Assembly: GCA_016271365.2 (NCBI GenBank)
Contig: CM057456.1
Location: 661,939,501-662,003,500, forward strand
DNA length: 64,000 nt
DNA from: Neoceratodus forsteri
Taxonomy: Eukaryota; Chordata; Ceratodontiformes; Ceratodontidae
Direction of reading: 5' to 3'
The notes under the pieces are model-generated. The model made no database searches and had not been told where the DNA came from. It saw only the letters and a list, made by a program, of their open reading frames with translations. A program made the translations under genes and the position numbers. This document shows positions 1 through 9,867 of the stretch, in pieces (position 1 is the first letter of the stretch; every line of letters starts with the position of its first letter).

Positions 1-1198
1 TGGAGAGGTCCAAAGATTTGGCTCTTTAGGCATGTTAAGACTTCGGCCTGATGATCAACCTGGACAAGTCCAAACTGGTACTCACACAGGTGATCAGGTT
101 CATTGGGGCAGGACTAGACTCCCTGTGAGACGAGGCCTGCCTCCATACAGACTGGACACTGGGTCTTACCTCTTTGGCTGATCATTTCAGGTGGGGATTC
201 CATATTCTCCCTGCAGACCGGGCACTGGATCTTACAACCTTCACCTGATTTTTTTTTTTTTTTTAGGTTGGACTCTCATGCCCTGACCAGTATTTTCTGA
301 GGCTGCTGGGGTACATGGCATCCTGCACCAGCATGGGCCGTTGGACACACTGGCAGATGCGCCACCTTCAGTGAGAATTTGATCGTCAGTGGTCCCAGTG
401 CTTTGGCTACTTGTACCAGCTGGTCACAGTGACCCCGTCAATGTGAGATGCCATCCAGTGGTGGCTGAACCCAGAACACCTGGAGGAAGGAATCTCTTTT
501 GTCCGTCCAGAACTGACAATCATGCTCATGATGGATGCATCTTTGGTGGGGTGGGGAGTGCATCTGGGAGACCACAGTCTCCACAGGTCATGGTCACCCC
601 GTGAGTCCTGTAACCAGGTATACCTTCTACAACGTCATGCAGTGCTGCTTGCACTGATGAAATTCCCTTCTCTAGTCAGGAGTCAGGTCATGCAGGTCCA
701 GACAGACAACACCACATCCATGTTCTACCTGAAGAAGCAGGGTGGAAGTCACTCCTTTCCCTTGTATCGGGAGGACCACCACACCTGGACCCTCATGCGC
801 AGCTTGGGTGCATCCACCAACTGAAAACAGTCAGCTGGTGGATGCATTCAGCTGAGTAGGAGAGGTGTCACATGAGTGATCCTTGAATCAGGAGGTGGTG
901 AACTACCTGTTCTTCAAGTGGTGCACTCCTCTGGTGGACCTGTTTGCCTCCTGAGAGAATGGCAAGCTTAGCCTGTTTTGTGCAAACCCCTCCACAGTCC
1001 AGGACACTGTTGAGGGATGCGTTTGCAAGGCCTTACATCCCGGGCCTCACGTACGCCTTCCCCTTGATCCACAAAGTAGTGGTTAAGGTCTGGAGGGACA
1101 AGGTGTGGATGATCCTTATAACTCCAGACTGGCCAAGGCAGTTCTGGTACCCAGACCACCTCAGCAGCAGACCTCTGGCCTGGTTCCGGAGCAGCTAG
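1..1198 (+). pseudogene. E1 pol remnant: reverse transcriptase C-terminus, RNase H, methyltransferase-like region
   Basis: The opening bases encode a DIRS thumb-region signature (residues like ERSKDLAL, then an I-RFIGAGLDSL segment) that lines up with the intact-frame copies E2 and E7. RNase H is visible at about 520-820, with MGWGVHLGDHS and the QVQTDNTTSMFYLKKQGG block that holds the family's acidic DN motif. At 944-1198 the remnant of the region before the recombinase is recognisable (FPLIHKVVVK). Stop codons and frameshifts break it throughout, and a T-rich stretch with a partial local duplication lies at about 140-270. It is non-functional. Confidence 0.8.
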
Positions 1199-1592
1199 TG
1201 TTCCAGGCTTTGAGTCTCTTGGATGATGTGCTTCACATTGTGGTGGTCTCCTTAAAAGAGTCTACTCACCTGATGCTGTGCCTTTAAGTGCAGAAGATTT
1301 GCCATTGGGTGTCAGAACAGGGAGCTTGATCCCTTTGACTGCCTTGTGGTTAGCATTCTGGACCACGTCTGGTCCCTCTCTCAGTTGGGACTGTGAGCAA
1401 CAACCCTTAACTCAGTCCAGCTCGAGGTGGTCATTTTGAATAAAGTTAAACATAGAGTTTCATCTCGTATACGCTATGGGAGTGAATGATTTTTGTAAGC
1501 TGCAACTGGCAGCCATCTCTGTTTACCAGGCATGACCTAGTAAGCCGGTGGCCAGGAGAAGGTGATTGAGCAGGGACCTGGATCAGCTGTCC

Positions 1593-1659
<67 letters not shown>

Positions 1660-2397
1660 CACCTCCACCATGAGACCTACTGCTGGTGCTGGCTGTGCTC
1701 ATGGGCAGAAGTTCAAGGCAATGCTCAGGTGTGAGATGTCATACCTGTCATGGAAGATGGCTTTCCTGGTGACCATCATATCAGCTAGAAGGACTGGGGA
1801 ACTCCAGGTGTTCTTGGTAGAATCTCCCTCTCTGGTCTTCAACAGGGACAAAGTTGTCCTTCACCCCAACCCAAAGTTCCTCCCAAAGGTTGTGTTGGAG
1901 TTTCACCTTACCCAGATGATTAACTTATGGGTATACTTTACCAGTCCATTTTCGGAGGCAGATTGCAGGCTCATGCTCTCAACATGTAGAGGGCACTCTC
2001 TTATTATGTGGAGTGCAAAGCTGTAGTTTGGGGAGAAGTTTGCTGGCTATTTGTCCTGTACACTGAAGCTGCACCAGGCAGATCAAGAGGAAATTGAATG
2101 ATTGGCAGGTGGATCTCATCCTGCATCAACCTGTGCTATAGGTTGGCTGGTTGGGAGCCTCCTATAGGGCTTAGCGCTCATTTCGCCAAACATACTGCTG
2201 CCTCGGTGGCTGCTTTCAAGGATATCTGTATCCAGGAAATCTGCAGGGCTGCTACCTGGAAGTCAGCACACACCTTCCTTACCCACTGCCGCATCGAACA
2301 TGAGTCTTACTGGGATGCTGGTTTGGGGGCCTTAGTTCTCCAGTCTCTGTTCACCAGATGGGGGAGTGCCTTCCCCCTCCTCCGGGAGAACTGCTAG
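1199..2397 (+). pseudogene. E1 tyrosine recombinase remnant
   Basis: This is the integrase-like tyrosine recombinase of a DIRS element. The first catalytic arginine region survives (ISARRTGELQV, near 1775-1810). The HxxR box has become H-FAK, so its arginine is lost, and the final tyrosine region reads THCRIE with Tyr replaced by Cys. The last ~100 residues (2098-2397) remain in one frame and align to the E2 recombinase through AATWKSAHTF. A (TG)n microsatellite has expanded inside it and there are several stops. It cannot encode an active enzyme. Confidence 0.8.
1595..1657. repeat. (TG)n microsatellite, about 31 units
   Basis: An uninterrupted TG dinucleotide run lies inside the decayed recombinase of E1, where the other DIRS copies have ordinary coding sequence. 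It creates an artificial Cys-Val repeat frame that is not a protein. Confidence 0.98.
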
Positions 2398-2404
2398 GAA
2401 TCTG

Positions 2405-2486
2405 CCAGAGTGTGGATAGTGAACCATATCCACACTCATAGAAAAATAATTACTTATCTGTAACTAGTTTTAGAAGTATTACATGG
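2405..2486 (+). repeat. E1 internal complementary region (left part, resumes at 8431)
   Basis: The block reads as a degraded version of the E2 internal complementary region at 8113-8203: a segment complementary to the element's left end, then a TTACTTATCTGTAAC core, then a segment complementary to its right end. E2 entered inside this last segment, after ACATGG. Confidence 0.8.
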
Positions 2487-2755
2487 TTCTAGGGACATAA
2501 ATATGTTGTTCATCCACACTGTCTGGCAGGTTCCTTGCCACTTTAAATCTTGACGGAAGGTCTTCAAGCTGACTCCTCCCACCCACCCGGGTGGTAAAAC
2601 TCTCGGCTCCGCCCCATGACGCCAGATCTTCCTTACCACTTGGAAGCTCAGGTTCCCTCCTTAATGCTCTGCATATAAGACTGGTTCCTAATTCTTGAAT
2701 TTTCGAAATTAAAAGCGTTTTTACTAAAAAAGACTTGGTCTTCTCTCCCTCGCTG
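2487..2755 (+). repeat. E2 left terminal repeat and leader
   Basis: The first ~170 bp are the inverted counterpart of 8284-8430: GTTGTTCATCCACACTGTC and the CACCCGGGTGG palindrome occur in opposite orientation at the right end. The leader then runs to the gag start. Confidence 0.9.
2671..2680 (+). promoter_or_regulatory. candidate TATA box of E2
   Basis: GCATATAAGA lies about 85 bp before the gag ATG at 2762. The unrelated DIRS copy E6 has a CTATATAAG motif at the equivalent position (about 37580), which supports a core promoter inside the left terminal region. The E7 equivalent is mutated. No transcript evidence is available. Confidence 0.45.
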
Positions 2756-2761
2756 ACTGCG

Positions 2762-5102
2762 ATGGACAATCGACTCCAGTTTCGGAGATGCCCTTGTGGG
2801 CAGAAGATGTCTCGGACGGATCCGCACTCCACGTGAGTCTACTGCTTGGGCCTTGAGCACGACCCGCAGGCCTGCGACCTGTGCTCTTCCTTTTCGGCCT
2901 ACGTCCTCGAAGACCGTGCTGCCCGTTTACAACTGGGGCATCCCGAGAAGAGATTTCCTCCGTAAAGTCAAAGAGGCCTGGTCAGGCGGTGTCCGGTGGG
3001 CGGCAGGCTCGGCGGATCAGCTCGAGCAGATGATCGCCCTCGAAGAGGAGGCGGCGCGGGCTGCTTCTACTTCGGCTGCTGCATTTGTCCCGCTCTCTCT
3101 CGGTGCCTCTTATTCGGCTTCTTTTAAGGAGCTTTGTCTGACCCTCTCGACAAAAGGTGAGGGTCCAACTTCTTCTGGACCGTTTTCTCGGCACAAAAAG
3201 AGAGACAGGGGTAAGTCTCACTGTCGACGCTCTTGGGAGCGGGAAAGATCCCTCTCCCCTAGTTGTCGGCCGTCGACTTCGGTCGACCTCTCGGCTTCGG
3301 CCACTGGTCTCTCGGCTTCGGCCACTGGTCTCTCGGTGTCCCCGTCAGGCCAGTTGACCGAGACTCCTGTCGACGCGGTCAAGATTTTTCTTGACCCGTT
3401 AGATGGGTTGTCGGCTGGAGAAGCTGAGAATCCCCTCTCCCCGGTTCCCCCGGTGGGAGTTGAGGATCCCGTCGGCTCGTCTGTGCCTCCGGTTCCGGAG
3501 CCTTCAGTTGAATCGTCCGAACCGAGGGGAGTGCCGATTCCCCTCAACACCTCCCCGCACCGTCCTTGGCCTAGCAGAGGTTCTCGGTCTCGGACGTCTT
3601 CGCGGTCCAGCCCATCCCGCCGTCATAGGCGGTCTCAGTCTCGGCACCGTGGCAAGCGGCGCCGCCGTCCTCTCTCCTCCTCCTCAGACGAGGGGAGGCT
3701 TCGGCCCAAGTTGCGTCGGAGGTATGAGGAACTCACGTGGCAACAGCTCCTTCTGACCGGGAATAAGCTGACGCCGTCGTCTTCCCCGGCCATTAAGTGG
3801 CTGGCACTTGAGCGGCCGAAACAACCACTCGTTTTAGCCGAGGAACCTGTTCCCAGGCCGGTTGTTCGGCCAAATCCAGCTGCCCCACCGATTCCGGTGG
3901 AACCTCCACCTCCACAGCTGTTAGTTGGGGCTCCGACCAAAAATTCTCGGTCGGCTCAAGGACTGCCCCATAGGCTGTCTGTCACCCTCACTCCCGATCG
4001 GCCTCGGCAGGTGGAGGGTGGCTCAGGCCCGAGGCAGCTCTTTGAGGACTCTTCCAAGTCCAAGGACGATTCCTCCCTTTTCTCCAAGCGAATGGACTTG
4101 GAGTCCTCAGGAGGACAGTCGGTGGATGATAGCCCTTCGTCCTTCCTAGGATTGCTTCGGCTCATCTCAGAGTCCATCGGGATGAAGCTCGAACCTGTTT
4201 CTAAACGGGCCAGGTATCCCCTCACAAAGATTCTGGACCGAGGGGATTCCCCTACGGAGGCTTTTCCGGTGGCCGAGGCCATAGTGGGTCCGGCCTTGGA
4301 GCTCTGGCAGCGCCCTGCTTCCTGTCCTGCGCCTTCGGCCAGGATGGCCAGGAAGTATGCGGTCCCTACCGGTTCCCTGTCCGGTTTTTCGGAACACCCC
4401 TTGGGTGAGGGGTTGGTTACCGACAGTGTTTTCCGGCATGCCAGGTATGCTAGGGATGTGGACAAACCTCCCAAGGAGTCCAAGAAATTGGACTATGCCA
4501 GGCGAAAAGTCTATGCTGTGTCCTCCCTTGGCCTTCACCAGGCCAGTTCGGCAGTCCTCATGGCACATTTTTCTCATGCCCTGTTGGGCTCCCTGGATGA
4601 GGTCGTCCCTCATCTTCCCACGGATCTGCAGACCACGGTCAGGCAGGTGCGGGACCAGGGCAGGGCAGTGGCCAAACAGCAGCACCAGACTGCTTTAGAC
4701 ATTGGGAACTCATGTGCCAGGTCTGTGGCGGCCGCAGTGGCTATGCGTCGTCGGGCTTGGCTGAGGATATCCACCTTTACTTCGGATACCCAGCACAAGT
4801 TGGTGGATGTTCCCTTTTTGGGGACTGACCTCTTCGGCCCTGGGGTGGAAGGTCACCTGCAGAGGATCGAGAAGTCCAATGCTACCTTGGACTCGGTCTC
4901 TTCCACTCAGAAGGACAAAGGCCGCAAACCACAGCCTAAGCCCTTTCTTCCTTCTGCACCTGCGGCGCATCCGGCCCAGCAACGTCAGGGCCAGTAGGCT
5001 TGGCATCCCAAACCCAAGCCCGGGGCTTCCTCCAACAGGAAGCAGGGAGGTAAAGGCCCAGGAGGTCCCTCGGCCGGCCCCTCCTCCAAGCCTGCCCAGT
5101 GA
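2762..5102 (+). pseudogene. gag: E2 gag-like ORF, broken near its N-terminus and truncated at its C-terminus
   Basis: This is the first DIRS ORF, presumed to form the structural/nucleic-acid-binding protein. The ATG at 2762 opens MDNRLQFRRCPCG. An in-frame TGA follows at 2834, and the conserved CLGLEHDPQAC motif at about 2843-2880 is still in that frame. A frameshift near 2955 moves to the long open frame, which runs to a TAG at 4995. Against E7 that TAG is a CAG-to-TAG change; without it the frame would end at 5102. The middle is rich in Ser, Arg and Pro, including an Arg/Ser-rich segment near 3580-3670 that resembles SR-type low-complexity RNA-binding tails. The C-terminal third (YAVPTGSLSG, DVPFLGTDLFGPGVEGHLQRI) is shared by E2, E3, E4 and E7. 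Confidence 0.85.
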
Positions 5103-7022
5103 TGGGCTGAGGGGTGTCGCCCCCAACCCCGTCACCTCACCCCAGGTTCCCCCCGTTGGGGGACGGCTCCGGCACTTCCTTTCCGCCTGGTCCGTTATTA
5201 CCACGGACAGGTGGGTTCTGGAGGTGGTGGGAAAAGGCCTGCCTCTAGAATTCAAGCAGGCCCCGCCCTTCAGAGCCGTCGCATCTCAAGGGGCCTTGGG
5301 GTCCGCAGCCTCACTGTCGGCTCGTCGGGCCGACATCGCTCTCCTCCTCCAAAAGGAGGTGATCAGGGAGGTGGCGGACCCTTCCTCAGACCCAGGGTTT
5401 GTGTCCAGGTACTTCCTGGTTCCGAAACGGACAGGGGGCTGGCGCCCCATTCTCGACCTACACGACCTGAACAAGTTCCTAAGGTCTCAAACCTTCAGGA
5501 TGGTCACTCAGGCTCAGATAATACCATCCCTGGAACACGGCGTGTGGTTCTGCTCTCTGGACTTGCAGGACGCATTCTTTCACGTCCCTATCCGTCCGTC
5601 ACATTGGAGATTCCTTCACTTTCGAGCGGAGGGATCCCTCTTTGAGTTCCGAGCCATGCCCTTCGGCCTGTCTCCAGCTCCCAGGGTCTTCACCAAATGC
5701 ATTGCAGTGGTGACAGCTTTCCTGTGGCGCCGAGGGGTCCAGGTGTACCCTTACCTGAACGACTGGCTGATAGCAGCCCCCTCCAGACAGGAGGTGGAGC
5801 GGTCCAGAGATCTGGATCTCCAGGTTTGCTCTCAAGTCGGCCTTCTCATCAACGAGGCCAAGTCAGAACTCGAGCCGAAGCAGGTGATTCTGTTTATCGG
5901 GGCAGAGCTTGACTCTCTTCGAGCCAGAGCATGGCTCCCGGCGGACAGGGCCGAGGTTCTTACCTCCTTTGCCCAATAATTTCTGGTTGGGCAATCGCGC
6001 CCTGCCCAGGACTTCCTGCGCCTCCTGGGTCTCATGGTGGCCTGTACCAGCGTGGTCCGCTGGGCGCGCTGGCACATGCGCCCCCTTCAGTGGGGACTGG
6101 CCAGCCAGTGATCACAACGCTGCGATCCATTGGACCAGCTAGTGATGGTGACCCAGGAGATGTGGAACGCTCTCCGGTGGTGGACCGTTCCATCTCATCT
6201 GTAGAAGGGCATCCCGTTTGTCCGCCCCGAGCTGACGGTCTCTCTATCGACTGATGCCTTTCTGATGGGTTGGGGTGCCCATCTGGGGGAACACCGGGCG
6301 CACGGCCTCTGGTCCCCGCGGGAGTCCCGATGCCACATCAACCTGCTGGAGCTCCGAGCGGTCCACCTAGCTCTCACCGCCTTTGCTGCGTTTCTCCGGG
6401 GTCAAGTGGTCCAAGTCCAGACGGACAATACCACGACCATGTACTACCTAAACCGCCAGGGCGGGACACGCTCCATGCTTCTATGCAAGGAAGCTCCAAG
6501 ATTTGGTCACTGTGGCGCAGCCTGGAGGCGGATCTCCTAGCCATTCATGTGGCAGGAGCTTCCAACACCCTGGCCGATGCCCTGAGCCGGATGGGGCTGC
6601 ATCTCACGAGTGGTCTTCCTGCCGGAGGTAGTACAAGATCTGTTCTCCCATTGGGGCACACCTCAGGTGGACCTGTTTGCCTCAGGAGAACGCTAGCTGA
6701 GGCTGTTTCATGCCCGCCTCAGCAGGGCTCGCTGCAGGGGGATGCCTTCTCGAGGCTGTGGACCCCTGGCCTCTTCTACGCCTTTCCCCCATTTCCCTTG
6801 ATTCACAAGGTGCTTCTCAAAGCAAGGAGGGACAAGGTGCAGGTGATTCTGATAGCCCCAGACTGGCCCCGCCAGTTCTGGTACCCAGATCTCCTCAGCC
6901 TCAGCTCCAGGCTCCCGAGGCAGCTTCCAGCTCGCCCGGACCTGCTCTCAGTCAATCAGGGGAAGATGTTCCATCTGGACCTTCAATCCCTGCACCTGAC
7001 GGCCTGGTTCCTGAGTGGCTAG
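5103..7022 (+). pseudogene. pol: E2 pol: reverse transcriptase, RNase H and methyltransferase-like region with nonsense changes
   Basis: Reverse transcriptase spans about 5156-5976: RWVLEVVGKGLPLEF, SRYFLVPKRTGGWRPILDL, SLDLQDAFFHV, MPFGLSPAPRVFTK and the catalytic box at 5752-5763. That box reads YLND instead of the YLDD seen in E7, so a catalytic aspartate is lost. In-frame stops lie at 5977 (TAA), 6109 (TGA) and 6205 (TAG). RNase H follows at 6240-6600 (LSTDAFLMGWGAHLGE, LLELRAV, QTDNTTTMYYLN, ASNTLADALSR) with a frameshift near 6495. The next domain (FPLIHKVLLKARRDKVQVILIAPDWPRQFWYP, here in pieces) occupies the position of the DIRS methyltransferase-like domain; I assign it by position only. 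The frame for that domain ends at 7022 and overlaps the recombinase ORF by about 310 bp. Confidence 0.88.
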
Positions 7023-8056
7023 AGTTCCAGGCCTTGGGTCTTTCCGACGAGGTCCTCAATGTTGTTGAGGTGTCCCGTAAGGAGTCGACCAGAAAATGCT
7101 ATGCCTTCAAATGGAAGAGATTTTCCATTTGGTGTCAGGGCAAGGGCTTGGACCCTTCTTTCTGTCCTTTGCCAAGCATCTTGGACTATTTATGGTCCCT
7201 TTCTAGTCAAGGGCTTAGGTCGACGACCCTAAGGGTGCACCTGGCAGCCATCTCTGCTTACCGGGCGTGGGCCGGGGAGCAGTCGGTGGCGCAGGAGAAG
7301 GTGGTCGGGCGCTTTTTCAAAGGCCTTGATCACATTTCCCCTCCGGTGCCAGAACCTCCACCTCCATGGGATTTACTGCTGGTACTGGCAAAGCTCATGG
7401 GCAAGCCATTCGAACCAGTGCACAGGTGTGAACTCTCTCACCTGTCGTGGAAGACCGCCTTCTTGGTGGCTATCACGTCAGCCAGAAGGATGGGAGAACT
7501 CCAGGCGCTCTGCATCGAGTCTTCTTACCTGGTCTTCCACAGGGACAAGGTTGTCCTGCGCCCCCACCCGAAATTCCTTCCGAAGGTGGTGTCGGAGTTT
7601 CACCTTAACCAGGTGTTGACTCTGCCGGTGTTCTACCCCAATCACACCTCGGAGGCCGAATACAGACTCCATACTTTGGACTCTAGAAGGGCGCTCGCTT
7701 ATTATAAGGAGCGCACGGCTGAAATTCGGGGAGAGGTTCGCCAGCTGTTTGTCACTTATGCTGAAGCCACACCTGGCAGACCTGCAGCCAAGCAGACGAT
7801 AAGCAGGTGGGTCACCTCCTGCATAGATCTCTGCTACAAGTTGGGCATGGAGCCTCCCAGAGGGATAAGAGCTCATTCTACCCGTCATACTGCTGCATCG
7901 GTGGCTGCTTCCAGGGACGTCCCTATCCAGGAAATCTGCAAGGCTGCTACCTGGAAGTCAGCACACACCTTCATTACCCATTACCACATCGACCTTGAGT
8001 CACGCCGGGATGCTGGTTTTGGGGCCTCGGTTCTCCAGTCTTTATTCCCTAAGTAG
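6710..8056 (+). CDS. E2 tyrosine recombinase (448 aa, open)
   Basis: This recombinase would integrate the circular DNA copy of the element. The frame is uninterrupted from the ATG at 6710 to the TAG at 8054, although the first ~100 residues overlap the pol frame and the true start could be further in. Catalytic residues are present: Arg in TSARRMGELQA (about residue 258), the HSTRH box (HxxR, about residue 388) and Tyr in THYHIDLES (about residue 424). The N-terminal core-binding half contains KCYAFKWKRFSIWCQGKG and LRVHLAAISAYRAW. It is the best preserved protein of any DIRS copy in the window. Because gag and pol of E2 are broken, it could at most act in trans. Confidence 0.9.
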   Translation: MPASAGLAAGGCLLEAVDPWPLLRLSPISLDSQGASQSKEGQGAGDSDSPRLAPPVLVPRSPQPQLQAPEAASSSPGPALSQSGEDVPSGPSIPAPDGLVPEWLEFQALGLSDEVLNVVEVSRKESTRKCYAFKWKRFSIWCQGKGLDPSFCPLPSILDYLWSLSSQGLRSTTLRVHLAAISAYRAWAGEQSVAQEKVVGRFFKGLDHISPPVPEPPPPWDLLLVLAKLMGKPFEPVHRCELSHLSWKTAFLVAITSARRMGELQALCIESSYLVFHRDKVVLRPHPKFLPKVVSEFHLNQVLTLPVFYPNHTSEAEYRLHTLDSRRALAYYKERTAEIRGEVRQLFVTYAEATPGRPAAKQTISRWVTSCIDLCYKLGMEPPRGIRAHSTRHTAASVAASRDVPIQEICKAATWKSAHTFITHYHIDLESRRDAGFGASVLQSLFPK

Positions 8057-8112
8057 GGGGTGTGCGCCTTGCCTCCCTCCTCCCGAAGAACTGCTAGGAG
8101 TCTGCCAGACAG

Positions 8113-8203
8113 TGTGGATGAACAACATATCCATGTCCCTAGAAATACAGGTTACTCACCTGTAACAGGAGTTCTAGGAATGGTATATGTTGTTCATCCA
8201 CAC
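8113..8203 (+). repeat. E2 internal complementary region (ICR)
   Basis: The first half is the reverse complement of E2's left end (TGTTGTTCATCCACA region at 2508-2522). The second half is the reverse complement of its right end (GGTGAGTAACCTGTATTT at 8413-8430). The join matches a head-to-tail circle of the element, the diagnostic arrangement of DIRS elements. Confidence 0.92.
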
Positions 8204-8283
8204 GACGACCCAATTCGACCTCCCGCTCGACGCACAACCTGAGCTTTCTCCAGCGGCCAGATCTACGCCATGGGGCGGAGCCG

Positions 8284-8430
8284 AGAGTTTTACCACCTGG
8301 GTGGGTGGGTGGAGGAGCCAGCTTGAAGACCTTCCGCAAGATTTAAAGCTGCAAGGAACCTGCCAGACAGTGTGGATGAACAACATATACCATTCCTAGA
8401 ACTCCTGTTACAGGTGAGTAACCTGTATTT
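8284..8430 (+). repeat. E2 right inverted terminal repeat
   Basis: Inverted copy of the left terminal repeat: CCACCTGGGTGGGTGGGTGG, then GGAACCTGCCAGACAGTG, then the terminal block ending CCTGTATTT. The last ~30 bp have no partner in the left repeat but are copied in the ICR. Confidence 0.9.
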
Positions 8431-8566
8431 CACAGCCACACAACTCCTCCCCCCGGCCTCTCCTGGGAAGTGGCACATGGATCCCTGCTTCCATTGTGCA
8501 GGATTGGACGTCATAAGGTGGAATCGAGATACCCCACCCAGGTGGTAGGAGAAGCTTGGCTAAAAG

Positions 8567-9012
8567 CGTGGCTCAGTTGGTAGCACATCCGCCTGTGGAC
8601 CAGAAGGTCATGGGTTCTCGTCCCACACCAGCATTGGACTTGCACCTAAAAATCGCTGGCATCCGAGTGCAGTATTGGGGGGTGCTGTACTGCTGGGGTG
8701 TGCCGGCCTTCAGATGAGACGTTAAACCGAGGTCCTTTCTGCCCATCCTGGTGTTGTCCTGTTGGGTGTCTAGGTGGAAGTAAAAGAACCCAGGACACTC
8801 TTCGCAAAGGAGTAGGGAACATTCCCGGTGTCCTGGCCAACATTCCCCTTTCCATAAACTGGTTCATGCAATTATCCAGGCTGTGTGTGGGTGATGATGT
8901 GCGATATGGCTGCCACCACACATTCAGTCACTTCACTACCAGTCTAGCATTGCTTGTAAAGCGCTTTGAATGTATGAAAAGTGCTATATAAATGCTGATT
9001 CTTCTTCTTCTT
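8567..9012 (+). mobile_element. SINE-a: tRNA-derived SINE with L2-like tail (446 bp)
   Basis: The head is tRNA-like, with an A-box-like TGGCTCAGTTGG and a B-box-like GGTTCTCGTCCC. The central domain contains CAGATGAGACGTTAAACCGA, shared with SINE-b at 15625. The tail has GTAAAGCGCTTTGAATG and GTGCTATATAAATGCTGATT followed by a CTT microsatellite, typical of L2-type 3' ends, which suggests mobilisation by an L2 LINE. A 7-bp target duplication CTAAAAG flanks it (8560-8566 and 9013-9019). It lies inside the right terminal repeat of E1. Confidence 0.92.
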
Positions 9013-9100
9013 CTAAAAGACACCCAGCAAATCAGAGTTTTTCAGTGGAACTGCCAGAGTGTGGATAGTGAATCAAATACCACTCCTAGAACTACAGTTC

Positions 9101-9400
9101 CATTTTATCATCCCCATTAGACGTCCTACCTTGCTGCTACCAGTGACTACCAAGCCCTGACACTCCCATACCTGCCTCAGCTAGCCCCCTGTGTTGTGGC
9201 CCTTATAGTGGTGCTTGTCCTCCCCTCCTAGAAACACAATTTGGTGAGAGTGGTAGGTGGTGTGGAACCAGAGTATACACAGGGCAACCATTATTCATCC
9301 AAGTTTAACCCTTGACCCATGTTCCTTCCAACCACCGTGTTTATCCACACTAGTGGATGCAAATGTGTGTAATGCACCCTCAGTAGCTCCACTTCCCCAT
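9101..9400. other. no recognised feature
   Basis: Between the end of E1 and the inverted repeat I see no gene or repeat. If GLB1 extends upstream, this is intron sequence. Confidence 0.5.
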
Positions 9401-9720
9401 GGGACATATGCTAATATATGGGGCATATTAAGAACCCTTATGTGCAATCAGGACACATGGACTGGTGAGGGGGGGGTCATTTGTGATTAACAGAAAGAAG
9501 CATTTGTTGTACACACGAATAGGACATTAATACAAGTGACTGTGTATGAGCGCATAGTGTTGGTGAAGAGGAACACGGTGGTGCCAATGAAAAACACTAT
9601 GAATGTAAGATATGCAGACAAATTTGTTTTAATATTTTAACAGAAAATAAACAGTGGGCTTGAGGAAGTTGCAACATTAGCCATGAAACATCCTGGTCAT
9701 GTTATGCTACTGCAGATCTG
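9401..9720 (+). repeat. copy A of an inverted repeat pair (partner 17631-17949)
   Basis: The 320 bp match the reverse complement of 17631-17949 with only three substitutions and two small length differences that I can see (a C-run near 9471 and a 3-bp gap near 9430). It contains AATAAACAGTGGGCTTGAGG and AAACATCCTGGTCATGTTAT. I see no coding capacity, terminal repeats or target duplications, so its class is unknown. The two copies lie on either side of the GLB1 terminal exon. Confidence 0.92.
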
Positions 9721-9867
9721 TCTCCCAGTCCCCAGCTTCCTGGATCCGCTGGCACTAGCACTGCCACTGGACTTTTACAGTAGAAACTGTTACTAAATAG
9801 ACACTAGAGTACTAGAAGAAAAAGGAATTCCCATTTTGTACCAATAATTCCATCTTTCATTTTTCAG

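Larger units (their letters stand above)
2487..8430 (+). mobile_element. E2: full-length DIRS-type retrotransposon (~5.94 kb)
   Basis: E2 is complete from the left terminus (TTCTAGGGACAT...) to the right terminus (...AGTAACCTGTATTT). It contains gag-like, reverse transcriptase/RNase H, methyltransferase-like and tyrosine recombinase regions, an internal complementary region and inverted terminal repeats. The flanks are the two halves of E1's internal complementary region, so the boundaries are set by continuity of E1 as well as by the circle junction predicted from E2's own ICR (CCTGTATTT joined to CTAGGGACAT). No target-site duplication is evident, as expected for recombinase-mediated integration. 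E7 is its closest relative in the window. Gag and pol carry a few nonsense changes and frameshifts; the recombinase is open. Confidence 0.93.
1..9100 (+). mobile_element. E1: old DIRS-type retrotransposon, 3' two thirds, split by E2 and a SINE
   Basis: Three blocks join into one element: 1-2486, 8431-8566 and 9020 to about 9100. The first block carries the end of reverse transcriptase, RNase H, the tyrosine recombinase and half of the internal complementary region. The second resumes that region and the start of the right inverted terminal repeat. The third is the last part of that repeat, ending in a degraded form of the terminal motif. E2 (2487-8430) interrupts the internal complementary region and a SINE (8567-9012, with its own target duplication) interrupts the right repeat. 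The 5' half lies before the window. E1 resembles E3 more than E2, for example in its right-end block, which matches 43131-43388. The terminal ~20-25 bp are missing or decayed, so the right edge is approximate. Confidence 0.85.

Noticed and set aside
1562..2026. 154-residue open frame with a Cys-Val repeat
   Set aside because: The repeat is the (TG)n microsatellite in the decayed E1 recombinase. The C-terminal half is only a shadow of that pseudogene.
3956..4685. Antisense open frames of 172-175 residues in the E2 gag region
   Set aside because: GC-rich coding bias of the sense gag creates them. They have no recognisable similarity, and E7 does not keep them open.
8113..8203. CRISPR-like or operator-like palindromes at DIRS ends
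   Set aside because: They are the internal complementary regions of DIRS retrotransposons, explained by the element termini; there is no repeat-spacer pattern.
8567..8640. Possible tRNA gene at the head of SINE-a (and similar heads at 15625, 23105-23181 and 37208-37276)
   Set aside because: The A and B boxes are present, but the cloverleaf is imperfect and each is the head of a longer retroposon, with target duplications flanking SINE-a and both SINE-c copies.
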